Part shown: one piece after another, positions 1 to 7,135 of the stretch
Layout: the number at the start of each line of letters is the position of its first letter
How positions within the stretch are numbered: the first letter of the stretch is position 1
Origin: Clostridiales bacterium
GTDB taxonomy: Bacteria > Bacillota > Clostridia > Tissierellales > Dethiosulfatibacteraceae
Direction of reading: 5' to 3'
Length of the DNA: 18,031 nt
NCBI GenBank assembly: GCA_003446975.1
Contig: DMAP01000446.1
Location: 1 to 18,031 of the forward strand
Made by a program: the position numbers and the translations under genes
The notes under the pieces: generated by a model
The model's input: only the letters and a program-made list of their open reading frames with translations
What the model was told of the DNA's origin: nothing
The model's database searches: none

Positions 1-1
1 G

Positions 2-148
2 AAAGTAGCCGTTGAAAACTTGGAGAGAGAAATGATTATGTCAGCCATCGATAAATTTGGCTCAGTCAATAAAGCAGCAAAAAAGCTTGGCTTGAGCCAA
101 CCAGCTTTATGGAAGAAATGCAAAAAACTGAATATTATAACGGAATAA
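2..148 (+). CDS. C-terminal end of a probable sigma-54-dependent transcriptional activator (Fis-type HTH), truncated by the window edge
   Basis: Only the last 48 residues are present; the 5' part lies outside the window. The frame reads K-V-A-V-E-N-L-E-R-E and ends in a Fis/TyrR-type helix-turn-helix, with GSVNKAAKKLGLSQPALWKK as the core, then stops at 146-148. In clostridial enhancer-binding proteins this kind of helix-turn-helix closes the protein after an AAA+ sigma-54-interaction domain, which cannot be seen here. The assignment is supported by context: a textbook -24/-12 promoter lies about 210 bases downstream, and three copies of one palindrome lie between. The inference is that this protein binds those palindromes and activates the BKACE operon. 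Its sensory domain and inducer are unknown. A Fis-like HTH alone could also belong to another regulator class. Confidence 0.72.
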   Translation, partial: KVAVENLEREMIMSAIDKFGSVNKAAKKLGLSQPALWKKCKKLNIITE

Positions 149-151
149 ACA

Positions 152-167
152 TATAACAAAAATTATA
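152..167. promoter_or_regulatory. Putative activator binding site 1 (TATAAC-N4-ATTATA)
   Basis: The site reads TATAACAAAAATTATA, an inverted repeat with one mismatch (A for G at the first base of the right arm). It begins four bases after the regulator stop codon. Its centre is 22 bp, about two helical turns, from site 2, as expected for two dimers on the same DNA face. It is read as an upstream activating sequence because the same 16-base pattern occurs three times between a probable sigma-54 activator gene and a sigma-54 promoter. Confidence 0.6.
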
Positions 168-195
168 AATCGCTATAACATTAGTTATAGCGATT
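168..195. promoter_or_regulatory. Putative activator binding site 2, the strongest palindrome; may also terminate the regulator mRNA
   Basis: The arms AATCGCTATAAC and GTTATAGCGATT are perfect 12-base inverted repeats around a 4-base ATTA centre. The core TATAACATTAGTTATA (174-189) matches sites 1 and 3. In RNA the same repeat forms a 12-bp hairpin followed by only a short U-run (TTTTGC), so weak intrinsic termination of the upstream gene is also possible. Three-fold recurrence of the core argues that protein binding is the main role. Confidence 0.65.
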
Positions 196-250
196 TTGCA
201 TTGAATTCTGGGTGTTTAAACAAAAGTGATGATAAATAGCTAGATAAGCA

Positions 251-266
251 TATAACAAAAGTTATA
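251..266. promoter_or_regulatory. Putative activator binding site 3 (TATAAC-AAAA-GTTATA)
   Basis: TATAACAAAAGTTATA is a perfect 6+4+6 inverted repeat matching the cores of sites 1 and 2. Its centre lies about 77 bp downstream of site 2 and about 100 bp upstream of the -24 element, within the usual distance for sigma-54 enhancer sites that act by DNA looping. Confidence 0.62.
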
Positions 267-357
267 GTTACGTTAAATTTATCACAACCCTATATCTTCA
301 TAACCTCTGCTTTCTTTTAAGCAAGCCATTTAAAAAGGTTTTATATTTCTGATTAAG

Positions 358-374
358 TTGGCATGTATATTGCA
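358..374 (+). promoter_or_regulatory. Sigma-54 (-24/-12) promoter of the BKACE operon
   Basis: TTGGCATGTATATTGCA fits the sigma-54 consensus YTGGCACGRNNNTTGCW with mismatches only in the less conserved middle (T for C, T for R). The invariant GG (360-361) and GC (372-373) are separated by the required 10 bases. Transcription should start near 385, leaving a leader of about 25 bases before the ATG at 409. The upstream gene looks like a sigma-54 activator and palindromic enhancer sites lie between. The operon is therefore expected to be silent until the activator senses its inducer. Confidence 0.88.
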
Positions 375-408
375 AATATTATATACAACAAAAACTATGG
401 AGGTTGAA

Positions 409-1236
409 ATGGATAAAAGAATCATAACTGTAGCCCCTACAGGAGCATGGCCAACAAAAGCGAATAATCCCAATGTGCCTATGACGCCAAAGGAAATTGC
501 GGAGGATGTCTATCAATCATATCAGGCAGGAGCGGCTATAGCTCATCTGCACATGCGAGACGCTGACGGAAAAGGTACAATGAGCAAAGATCTCTTTTCT
601 GAAACCGTTGCGTTAATCAAGGAAAAATGCGACATCGTCATCAATCTGACAACATCTGGAGATTTGAATGCGACAGATGAAACACGACAAGAGCATCTGA
701 AACTGATCAAACCAGAGCTTGCCTCCTACGATTGTGGGTCAATGAACTGGATGCATAGCGGGTTGTTTATCAATCACCCAAAATTTTTAGAAGCGTTGGC
801 GGTAACTATGCGTGAAAATGGTGTCAAGCCTGAAATTGAAATATTTGATGCAGGAATGGTCTATAATGCTTTTTATTATCAGAAGATGGGATTTCTTCAA
901 GGACCTCTTCATTATCAATTTGTGTTAGGTGCCGCAGGAGGAACTGCCGCAACAGTAGAGAATTTAGTCTATCTTAAAAATCTGATACCTGAAGGATCGA
1001 CTTGGTCAGCCTTTGGAATAGGAAAGGGACACGTGCCTATTATGTTGGCGGCTTTGGCAATGGGTGGACACGTAAGGGTAGGCATGGAAGATAATGTTCT
1101 CTTTAGTCCGAATGTTTTGGCGGACTCCAATGCACAGTTTGTTGTACGTGCGGCGAATCTGATTAGGGAGTCAGGATTTGAGGTGGCTAGCCCTGATGAT
1201 GCCAGAAACATACTTGGATTGAAAGGAGTCAATTGA
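409..1236 (+). CDS. Beta-keto acid cleavage enzyme (BKACE, DUF849 family), substrate unassigned
   Basis: A cytoplasmic 275-residue enzyme of the BKACE family. Members condense a 3-keto acid with acetyl-CoA and cleave it to acetoacetate plus a new acyl-CoA; the founding member is Kce of lysine fermentation. The metal-binding His46 and His48 of the HLHMRD motif are present at the same numbers as in Kce. Arg223, Glu227 and Asp228 in RVGMED correspond, from memory, to Kce Arg226, metal ligand Glu230 and Asp231. Position 14, a glutamate in Kce that I recall contacting the substrate amino group, is tryptophan here, so the substrate probably differs from 3-keto-5-aminohexanoate. The start at 409 is chosen because GGAGG (399-403) sits 5 bases upstream; a longer frame from TTG 358 would begin inside the promoter. 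The dehydrogenase start codon follows one base after this stop. The family is certain; the substrate is not known. Confidence 0.93.
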   Translation: MDKRIITVAPTGAWPTKANNPNVPMTPKEIAEDVYQSYQAGAAIAHLHMRDADGKGTMSKDLFSETVALIKEKCDIVINLTTSGDLNATDETRQEHLKLIKPELASYDCGSMNWMHSGLFINHPKFLEALAVTMRENGVKPEIEIFDAGMVYNAFYYQKMGFLQGPLHYQFVLGAAGGTAATVENLVYLKNLIPEGSTWSAFGIGKGHVPIMLAALAMGGHVRVGMEDNVLFSPNVLADSNAQFVVRAANLIRESGFEVASPDDARNILGLKGVN

Positions 1237-1237
1237 C

Positions 1238-2182
1238 ATGATTGAGAGAATAGCTGTTTTGGGAGCTGGAACCATGGGACATGGTATTGCTGAGACATTT
1301 GCCATGAACGGTTTTCTGGTTAATCTGTATGAAACCCATGACCAAACCAGGAATTCAGTTAAGAAAGTCATCGAAACTGAACTTAGTTTTTTGGCTGAAA
1401 ACGCCTACATCAAAAAAGAAGACATTGAAATAATTCTAAACAGAATAACAGTATATAAAGACCTCAAAGAAAGTGTTGTGAATGTAGATTATGTGATAGA
1501 AGCTGTTCCAGAAAAAATTGAACTTAAACAACAAATATTCAGTGAAATTGACGTCTACTGCAAACCGGAAACCATTTTTGCATCAAATACATCCAGCCTT
1601 GCACTAAACGAAATGTTAGAGTCAGTCAGCGATAGCAGAAAAGAAAGAATGATGGTCTGTCATTGGTATAATCCTGCACATCTCATGCCAATTGCAGAAT
1701 TGTCATACTTCGGAAACATGCCTGAAAACATATACAAGGAGGTGGAAGAAATATATTTAAAGTCGGGCAAACAAGTTGTCAAAGTTCTAAAGGACGTTCC
1801 AGGACTGGTAGCCAATAGGATACAACAGGGCGTTGCCAGAGAAGTTTTTTCATTGATAGAGATGGGAGTCGCATCTCCGCAAGATATCGACAAAGCGCTC
1901 AAATTTGGGCCTGCATTCAGATATGCGACAACCGGACAACTTGAAGTGGCTGATATGGGTGGATTGGACATATGGTGCACGGTAGGAGACAATCTTCTTA
2001 GTGTTATGGACAATAGGAAAGAAGCAAATCCTATTTTAAGGCAAAAGGTTGCAGATGGCAAACTGGGATTGAAAACAAAAGAAGGTTTTTATGAGTATCC
2101 GGAAGAAAAACTAAATGACATCAAAAATGAGTTTAACAAAAGATTGCTGATTCAATTGAAAACGTCAAAAAAATATGTTTAA
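1238..2182 (+). CDS. 3-hydroxyacyl-CoA dehydrogenase-family NAD-dependent oxidoreductase, probably a 3-hydroxy acid dehydrogenase
   Basis: A 314-residue, two-domain cytoplasmic dehydrogenase. The N-terminal Rossmann fold carries the dinucleotide motif GAGTMG (9-14). The active-site set of the family is present: Ser119 in NTSS, His142 in CHWYNP, the dyad partner Glu154, and Asn193 in ANR. The C-terminal helical domain ends in the usual GLGLKTKEGFYEYP-like segment (277-288, here beginning G-L-K-T). Its role is inferred from context: next to a BKACE and with no CoA transferase or ligase, it most likely oxidises a free 3-hydroxy acid to the 3-keto acid used by BKACE, as L-carnitine dehydrogenase does in carnitine-degrading bacteria. 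AAAGGAG (1222-1228) sets the start, and the gap from the previous stop is one base. It could still be an ordinary 3-hydroxybutyryl-CoA dehydrogenase, though that would not explain its place in this operon. Confidence 0.85.
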   Translation: MIERIAVLGAGTMGHGIAETFAMNGFLVNLYETHDQTRNSVKKVIETELSFLAENAYIKKEDIEIILNRITVYKDLKESVVNVDYVIEAVPEKIELKQQIFSEIDVYCKPETIFASNTSSLALNEMLESVSDSRKERMMVCHWYNPAHLMPIAELSYFGNMPENIYKEVEEIYLKSGKQVVKVLKDVPGLVANRIQQGVAREVFSLIEMGVASPQDIDKALKFGPAFRYATTGQLEVADMGGLDIWCTVGDNLLSVMDNRKEANPILRQKVADGKLGLKTKEGFYEYPEEKLNDIKNEFNKRLLIQLKTSKKYV

Positions 2183-2197
2183 GTAGAGGAGAGAAAA

Positions 2198-3592
2198 ATG
2201 TCAACAAATAAAAATTCTATTAGTAATTCCCAAGAACTGGACCAAGGATCCGCATTTTGGAGATTTAGTAAACGATTTCAATTCGCCGCTGAAAATATTA
2301 TCCCTGACCCATTGGTATTTTGTTTAATTCTTACAATCATCATTTTTGTAGCAGGCGTCATTTTTACCGGAACGGGTATCATAGGCATGCTGAATGCGTG
2401 GTTTAATGGAATATGGTCTCAAATTGCCTTTGCATTCCAGATGTCATTTATGGTCGTTACCTGCTCGGTTACGGCTAGGTCTAAGCAAGTGAAAAATGGC
2501 TTGACTAAATTGGCAAGATTGGTAAAAACACCAGTGGCAGCCATAATATTGCTTATGATTTTCGGATATATTTCAAGTTTTATGAACTGGGCTTTTGGTA
2601 CAATAGCAACCCCAGTATTGGCCATGCAAATGACCAAGAACATCAGAGGATTGCACTTTCCGATGTTGATTGCAGCCGGGTATTCAACAATGATTCTAGG
2701 TCAATGTTGGGGGCCAAGCGCATCAGTATACGCTTTGATTGCAGGGTCTGAGCATTTTCTGGTGGATAAGATCGGTGTTATAACCCAAGATGTATCTGTT
2801 TATAATTCTATGAACACCGTGTTGTTTTGGTTCCTGGCAGTCGGTACCATCATATTGACAATCAAGACTATGCCGCCAAAGCATGAAGTTGTTGAGTTTC
2901 ATGGACTAGACGATGTTGAAGAAACTGTGGTTGAAGAAGTCAAGGGCAAAAAAACTTTTGCTGACAGAATGAATAACAGCAGAGTTATCATGTATCTAAT
3001 TGGTGCGGCAGGATTGGTTAATATCGGTTATACAATTTCTCAAAAAGGGATACTTGGTTCATTAAGTCTGAACTTTGTAATCTTCATTTTTCTGACAGTC
3101 AACTTCTTTCTTTATAACGCGCCATCCGAATTTATTGCTTCTTACAGAAAAAATATGGGTTTGGCTACAGATGTTATGATACAATTCCCCTTCTACGGTG
3201 GGATACAGGGCATGATGTCAACCTCAGGACTTGGACAAATCATTGTTGGCGGATTCACATCTATAGCCACTGCTTACACATTGCCTCTTTTCTCATATTA
3301 TTCAGCATCAATTGTAAACCTGTTTATACCATCACAGGGCGGTCAGTGGATCATCCAAGGTCCTATATTGGTAGATGCTGCTATTGAGCTAAATGCAAAC
3401 ATCCCTCATGTTATCAATGCGTTTGTATATGGAGATGAGGCAACAAACTTATTACAACCGCTTTATGTCATACCTGCATTGGCAATTGTCAGGATGAAGC
3501 TAAAAGATGTGTGGGGGTACATGGCGTTTATATGGCTGTTCTGGTTCATATTTACGACAATAGGATATTTGGTACTTCCAGCATTCCTATAA
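2198..3592 (+). CDS. atoE: AtoE-family short-chain fatty acid / small carboxylate transporter
   Basis: A 464-residue integral membrane protein of the short-chain fatty acid transporter family (AtoE-like). After a polar N-terminus of about 30 residues it shows many hydrophobic spans, plus one charged loop around residues 228-255. Family stretches shared with E. coli AtoE, as I recall it, include IPDPLVFCLILT near the N-terminus, QFPFYGGIQGMM, and the polar motif PSQGGQWIIQGP. AtoE takes up acetoacetate and short-chain acids; here the protein probably imports the 3-hydroxy acid degraded by the two upstream enzymes. Efflux of the acetoacetate product is an alternative. The ribosome binding site AGAGGAGA (2185-2192) and the 15-base gap from the dehydrogenase place it third in the operon, and a terminator follows. 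Family assignment is firm; substrate and direction are inferred. Confidence 0.88.
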   Translation: MSTNKNSISNSQELDQGSAFWRFSKRFQFAAENIIPDPLVFCLILTIIIFVAGVIFTGTGIIGMLNAWFNGIWSQIAFAFQMSFMVVTCSVTARSKQVKNGLTKLARLVKTPVAAIILLMIFGYISSFMNWAFGTIATPVLAMQMTKNIRGLHFPMLIAAGYSTMILGQCWGPSASVYALIAGSEHFLVDKIGVITQDVSVYNSMNTVLFWFLAVGTIILTIKTMPPKHEVVEFHGLDDVEETVVEEVKGKKTFADRMNNSRVIMYLIGAAGLVNIGYTISQKGILGSLSLNFVIFIFLTVNFFLYNAPSEFIASYRKNMGLATDVMIQFPFYGGIQGMMSTSGLGQIIVGGFTSIATAYTLPLFSYYSASIVNLFIPSQGGQWIIQGPILVDAAIELNANIPHVINAFVYGDEATNLLQPLYVIPALAIVRMKLKDVWGYMAFIWLFWFIFTTIGYLVLPAFL

Positions 3593-3630
3593 ACATCATT
3601 AAACTAATAACAATAAAATATCTGACAACA

Positions 3631-3661
3631 AACCGAAGCCTAATTAAGCTTCGGTTTTTTG
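3631..3661 (+). terminator. Rho-independent terminator of the BKACE-atoE operon
   Basis: Arms AACCGAAGC (3631-3639) and GCTTCGGTT (3648-3656) form a perfect 9-bp stem around an 8-base loop, followed by a run of T to 3660. It lies 38 bases after the atoE stop and closes the sigma-54 operon. Confidence 0.9.
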
Positions 3662-3741
3662 CATTCATAGATATATCATGTTAGAATGACAAGTAAATAT
3701 TAATACCAGAAAAAATAAATTGTATATTTAATAAAAAAATA

Positions 3742-3769
3742 GTGCAATTTTTTCTAAAAGTATTATAAT
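3742..3769 (+). promoter_or_regulatory. Putative sigma-A promoter of the decarboxylase gene
   Basis: A consensus -10 TATAAT lies at 3764-3769, about 50 bases upstream of the ATG. The best -35 at 16-base spacing is GTGCAA (3742-3747), which matches TTGACA at only three positions. The -10 is convincing; the -35 is weak, so the promoter may need an activator or rely on flanking AT-rich DNA. Confidence 0.45.
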
Positions 3770-3820
3770 GATAACGGCATTCATAATAAATGAAAATCGT
3801 ATGCTGCAAGAGGAGGACAA

Positions 3821-4981
3821 ATGAATTTAAGAGATTATCTGACCCCGGCAGAGTGGACCAGATTTAGAGAGTTTTCAGCTGATAAGGAAACGCCTTTTCT
3901 GATGATTGATTTAAAAAAGATTAAAAAGAATTACATTGATTTCAAGCGAAATTTCGAGCAGGCAGACATGTATTATGCTGTGAAAGCAAGTCCATCAGTT
4001 GAGGTTTTATCTGTATTGGATGAACAAGGTTCGTGCTTTGACATAGCATCCATCTATGAATTGGACAGATTGTTGGGGTTAGGCGTGTCGCCAGATCGAA
4101 TAAGCTATGGCAATACAATCAAAAAAACAAAAGAGATAACTTACGCATACGATAAGGGTGTTAGACTTTTCGCATCGGATAGCGAAGCTGATCTTCAAAA
4201 TCTTATAAAATATGCGCCGGGATCCAAGATTTACATTCGTTTACTTGTAGAAGGCGCTATGTCGGCAGATTGGCCATTGGCAAGAAAATTTGGCTGCAGC
4301 ATGGAAGAGGTTAAGAGATTGATAGCATTGGCCAAATCCCAAGGAGTTGACATCTATGGTGTTTCCTTCCACGTTGGATCCCAGCAGAGAAACATTTTGG
4401 TCTGGCAATATGCACTGATGAAAGTTTGGGATATTTTCGAGTGGGCCTTGGATAATGAAGGTGTTCAGCTTGAAATGATCAATATGGGTGGCGGATTTCC
4501 ATCGGACTATTATTATCTAACTGAGGATATGGACGTCTACGCTGAACATATCAATCGATTTCTTGAAGAATATTTTGGCGATAGAATGCCAAGGATCATA
4601 ATTGAACCTGGTCGTTCCTTGGCAGGCAATACTGGCGTTTTAGTCAGTGAGATTGTCTTGATTTCTCAGAAAAACCAGTTTGAACCTTATCAATGGATTT
4701 ATCAAGATACAGGAATGTTCAACGGTTTGATAGAAACCATGGGCGAGGCGATCAAATATCCGATCTACACAGAAAAGAAGGGTGAAAAAGGCGAATACAT
4801 TCTGGCTGGACCGACCTGTGACAGTATGGACATTTTATACCAGGATTTCAAATATGAGTTTCCTTTGAGCCTTGAAATAGGTGACAGACTGTATTGGCTA
4901 TCAACAGGCGCATATACAAGCAGCTACTGTTCGGTGGAATTCAATGGCTTTCCACCTATGAAGACATATTTCATAGACTAA
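3821..4981 (+). CDS. Fold-III PLP-dependent decarboxylase, ornithine/lysine decarboxylase type
   Basis: A 386-residue cytoplasmic enzyme of the alanine-racemase-fold decarboxylase family. Lys55 in YYAVKASP is the expected PLP Schiff-base lysine. His184 in SFHVGSQ stacks on the cofactor, the GGGFP loop (223-227) and EPGR (262-265) bind its phosphate, and Cys333-Asp334 in GPTCDS is the catalytic pair contributed across the dimer. A C-terminal GAYTSSY segment supplies the conserved tyrosine. The GPTCDSMD signature favours decarboxylation of ornithine or lysine to putrescine or cadaverine over diaminopimelate decarboxylase, which normally has an arginine-tyrosine-rich substrate pocket and is longer. 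The start is fixed by AGAGGAGG just upstream of ATG 3821. The gene stands alone, with its own promoter and terminator, so context does not reveal whether it serves polyamine synthesis or acid stress. Ornithine versus lysine preference cannot be decided here. Confidence 0.85.
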   Translation: MNLRDYLTPAEWTRFREFSADKETPFLMIDLKKIKKNYIDFKRNFEQADMYYAVKASPSVEVLSVLDEQGSCFDIASIYELDRLLGLGVSPDRISYGNTIKKTKEITYAYDKGVRLFASDSEADLQNLIKYAPGSKIYIRLLVEGAMSADWPLARKFGCSMEEVKRLIALAKSQGVDIYGVSFHVGSQQRNILVWQYALMKVWDIFEWALDNEGVQLEMINMGGGFPSDYYYLTEDMDVYAEHINRFLEEYFGDRMPRIIIEPGRSLAGNTGVLVSEIVLISQKNQFEPYQWIYQDTGMFNGLIETMGEAIKYPIYTEKKGEKGEYILAGPTCDSMDILYQDFKYEFPLSLEIGDRLYWLSTGAYTSSYCSVEFNGFPPMKTYFID

Positions 4982-5004
4982 AATCAAGACCTCTTGTTGA
5001 TCAC

Positions 5005-5042
5005 AGACACCGAACCATCATTGATATGGGCGGTGTCTTTTA
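5005..5042 (+). terminator. Rho-independent terminator after the decarboxylase
   Basis: AGACACCG (5005-5012) pairs with CGGTGTCT (5031-5038). An inner CCAT/ATGG pairing shortens the loop. The stem runs into TTTT. It separates the decarboxylase from the uvrB promoter that begins four bases later. Confidence 0.8.
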
Positions 5043-5045
5043 AAC

Positions 5046-5074
5046 TTGACTTATAAAAAAAGTTTAAGTAAAAT
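5046..5074 (+). promoter_or_regulatory. Sigma-A promoter of uvrB-uvrA
   Basis: TTGACT (5046-5051) and TAAAAT (5069-5074) are separated by exactly 17 bases and each differs from consensus at one position. Predicted transcription start is near 5081, immediately before the LexA box, so bound repressor would block promoter use. Confidence 0.8.
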
Positions 5075-5082
5075 AGTATAAA

Positions 5083-5096
5083 CGAACAATTGTTCC
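5083..5096. promoter_or_regulatory. LexA (SOS) operator of uvrB
   Basis: CGAACAATTGTTCC carries the palindrome GAAC-AATT-GTTC (5084-5095) and matches the Gram-positive LexA/DinR box CGAACNNNNGTTCG at all but the last base. It overlaps the predicted transcription start. uvrB is a classical SOS gene, so induction by DNA damage is well supported. Confidence 0.9.
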
Positions 5097-5133
5097 TATA
5101 TTGCTGGATAATAGCTTTACCATTGAGGTTAAA

Positions 5134-7125
5134 ATGAATAAATTTAAAATCGTTTCGGAATACACATTGACGGGAGACCAGCCTGATGCCGTTGAAAAAC
5201 TGGCAAAAGGCATCGAATCTGGGATCAAATACCAGACATTGCTCGGAGTGACAGGTTCAGGCAAAACCTTTACGATGGCCAATATAATTGAAAAAGTTCA
5301 GAAACCAACTTTAGTGATGGCACATAATAAAACGTTGGCAGCACAACTATGTTCCGAGTTCAAGGAGTTTTTTCCTGAGAATGCTGTTGAGTTCTTCGTG
5401 AGTTATTATGACTATTATCAACCAGAGGCATACGTTCCTTCATCAGATACATATATTGAAAAGGACTCCTCCATCAATGATGAGATTGATAAATTAAGGC
5501 ACTCGGCCACTGCAGCGTTATCTGAAAGGCGAGATGTCATCATAGTAGCCTCTGTATCATGCATTTATGGATTAGGCAGCCCTGTGGATTATGAAAACCT
5601 GGTCATATCGCTTAGACCTGGCATGATCAAGGATAGAGATGATATAATCGCTAAACTTATAGAAATACAATACAAAAGGAACGACATAAGCTTCACCAGA
5701 GGAACATTCAGAGTCAGAGGAGACGTATTGGAGGTGTTTCCAGCTTCCTCCTCGGAACAAGCTGTCAGAATAGAATTTTTTGGCGATGAAATCGAAAGAA
5801 TAACTGAAGTCAATTCCATAACCGGGGAAATCCTGGGCAGAAGAAAACATGTAGCAATCTATCCGGCATCCCATTACGCAACCACAGATGAGAATATACA
5901 ACGGGCAGTTGAAAGTATCAGTATGGAATTGGAACAGAGGTTGGATGAGCTTAGGAGAGATAACAAACTCGTTGAGGCCCAAAGACTGGAACAAAGAACA
6001 AAATACGACCTTGAGATGTTAAAGGAAATGGGTTTCTGTTCCGGCATTGAGAATTACTCAAGACACATCAACAACTTGCCGCCGGGAACACAGCCATACA
6101 CTTTAATTGATTATTTTCCTGACGATTTTCTGCTGATTATGGATGAGTCCCATGTCTCGGTTCCACAAGTGCGTGGCATGTATAACGGTGACAGGTCTAG
6201 AAAACAGACTTTAGTTGATTTTGGTTTCAGACTGCCTTCAGCTCTCGATAACAGACCTTTGAAATTTGATGAGTTTGAGCAAAAAATCAACCGTGTGGTT
6301 TTTGTAAGCGCAACGCCAGGACCTTATGAGTACGAGCACTCCAAAGTTGTCGCTGAGCAAATTATCCGGCCTACTGGACTGATAGATCCGGAAATAACCA
6401 TAAGACCTGTAGAGGGACAAATCGATGATCTTATAAAGGAAATAAGAAGTGTTGTTCTCAAGAATCAGAGAGTTTTAGTTACAACTTTGACAAAGAGAAT
6501 GGCAGAAGATCTTTCGTTTTATTTTAAGGACATTGGGATCAATGTCAGATATCTTCATTCAGATATTGACACCCTTGAAAGAATTGAAATAATAAGGGAT
6601 CTAAGAATTGGAAAGTTTGATGTGCTGATTGGTATAAACCTTCTGAGAGAAGGACTTGATTTGCCGGAGGTTTCCTTGGTCGCCATATTGGATGCGGATA
6701 AAGAAGGCTTCTTGAGGTCCGAGACAGCGTTGATACAGACAGTTGGAAGAGCCGCTCGAAATATTGATGGACATGTAATCATGTATGCCGATAGAATCAC
6801 TAATTCAATGGAAAAAGCCATCTATGAAACAAATAGAAGGAGACAGATACAAACGGCCTATAATGTTGAACACAACATAACACCACAGTCGATTATAAAG
6901 AGTGTCAGACAAATAATAGAAGCGACAACTGTAGCGGAAGACGATCTACAATATAGCATAAAGGGACAGAATATTGAAATTCACAGTGAAAAGGATATGC
7001 TCAAACTTCTTTCCAGCTTGAACGATGAGATGATGGAAGCGGCGAGAAACCTAGAGTTTGAAAAAGCAGCCACAATAAGGGACGAAATCAAAAAACTAAA
7101 AAAAATCAGCAACATGTTTGTATAG
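5134..7125 (+). CDS. uvrB: Excinuclease ABC subunit B
   Basis: A 663-residue helicase-like subunit of nucleotide excision repair, of normal length. It receives damaged DNA from UvrA, verifies the lesion and recruits UvrC. Walker A GVTGSGKT occupies 38-45 (Lys44), followed by the [11 protein letters not shown] motif. The beta-hairpin that inserts between strands is the tyrosine-rich segment [12 protein letters not shown]. The Walker B/DEAD-like box reads MDESH. Helicase motif VI lies in the QTVGRAARN segment. A UVR motif that contacts UvrC closes the protein ([20 protein letters not shown]). The start at 5134 is preferred over the upstream TTG 5101 because GAGG (5125-5128) lies 5 bases before it and no extra N-terminus is expected. 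It is followed by uvrA after 10 bases and driven by a LexA-controlled promoter. Confidence 0.98.
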   Translation: MNKFKIVSEYTLTGDQPDAVEKLAKGIESGIKYQTLLGVTGSGKTFTMANIIEKVQKPTLVMAHNKTLAAQLCSEFKEFFPENAVEFFVSYYDYYQPEAYVPSSDTYIEKDSSINDEIDKLRHSATAALSERRDVIIVASVSCIYGLGSPVDYENLVISLRPGMIKDRDDIIAKLIEIQYKRNDISFTRGTFRVRGDVLEVFPASSSEQAVRIEFFGDEIERITEVNSITGEILGRRKHVAIYPASHYATTDENIQRAVESISMELEQRLDELRRDNKLVEAQRLEQRTKYDLEMLKEMGFCSGIENYSRHINNLPPGTQPYTLIDYFPDDFLLIMDESHVSVPQVRGMYNGDRSRKQTLVDFGFRLPSALDNRPLKFDEFEQKINRVVFVSATPGPYEYEHSKVVAEQIIRPTGLIDPEITIRPVEGQIDDLIKEIRSVVLKNQRVLVTTLTKRMAEDLSFYFKDIGINVRYLHSDIDTLERIEIIRDLRIGKFDVLIGINLLREGLDLPEVSLVAILDADKEGFLRSETALIQTVGRAARNIDGHVIMYADRITNSMEKAIYETNRRRQIQTAYNVEHNITPQSIIKSVRQIIEATTVAEDDLQYSIKGQNIEIHSEKDMLKLLSSLNDEMMEAARNLEFEKAATIRDEIKKLKKISNMFV

Positions 7126-7135
7126 AGAGGATTAG

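Noticed and set aside
358..408. Longer BKACE reading frame starting at TTG 358
   Set aside because: The extra 17 codons coincide with the -24/-12 promoter and the predicted untranslated leader; ATG 409 has GGAGG at correct spacing and gives Kce-like numbering of the metal histidines.
1238..2182. Calling the dehydrogenase L-carnitine dehydrogenase
   Set aside because: The BKACE pairing is suggestive, but the sequence is not clearly closer to carnitine dehydrogenase than to other members of the family, and the transporter is AtoE-like; the substrate is left open.
5101..5133. uvrB start at TTG 5101
   Set aside because: It has no ribosome binding site and adds residues not seen in UvrB; ATG 5134 has GAGG five bases upstream.
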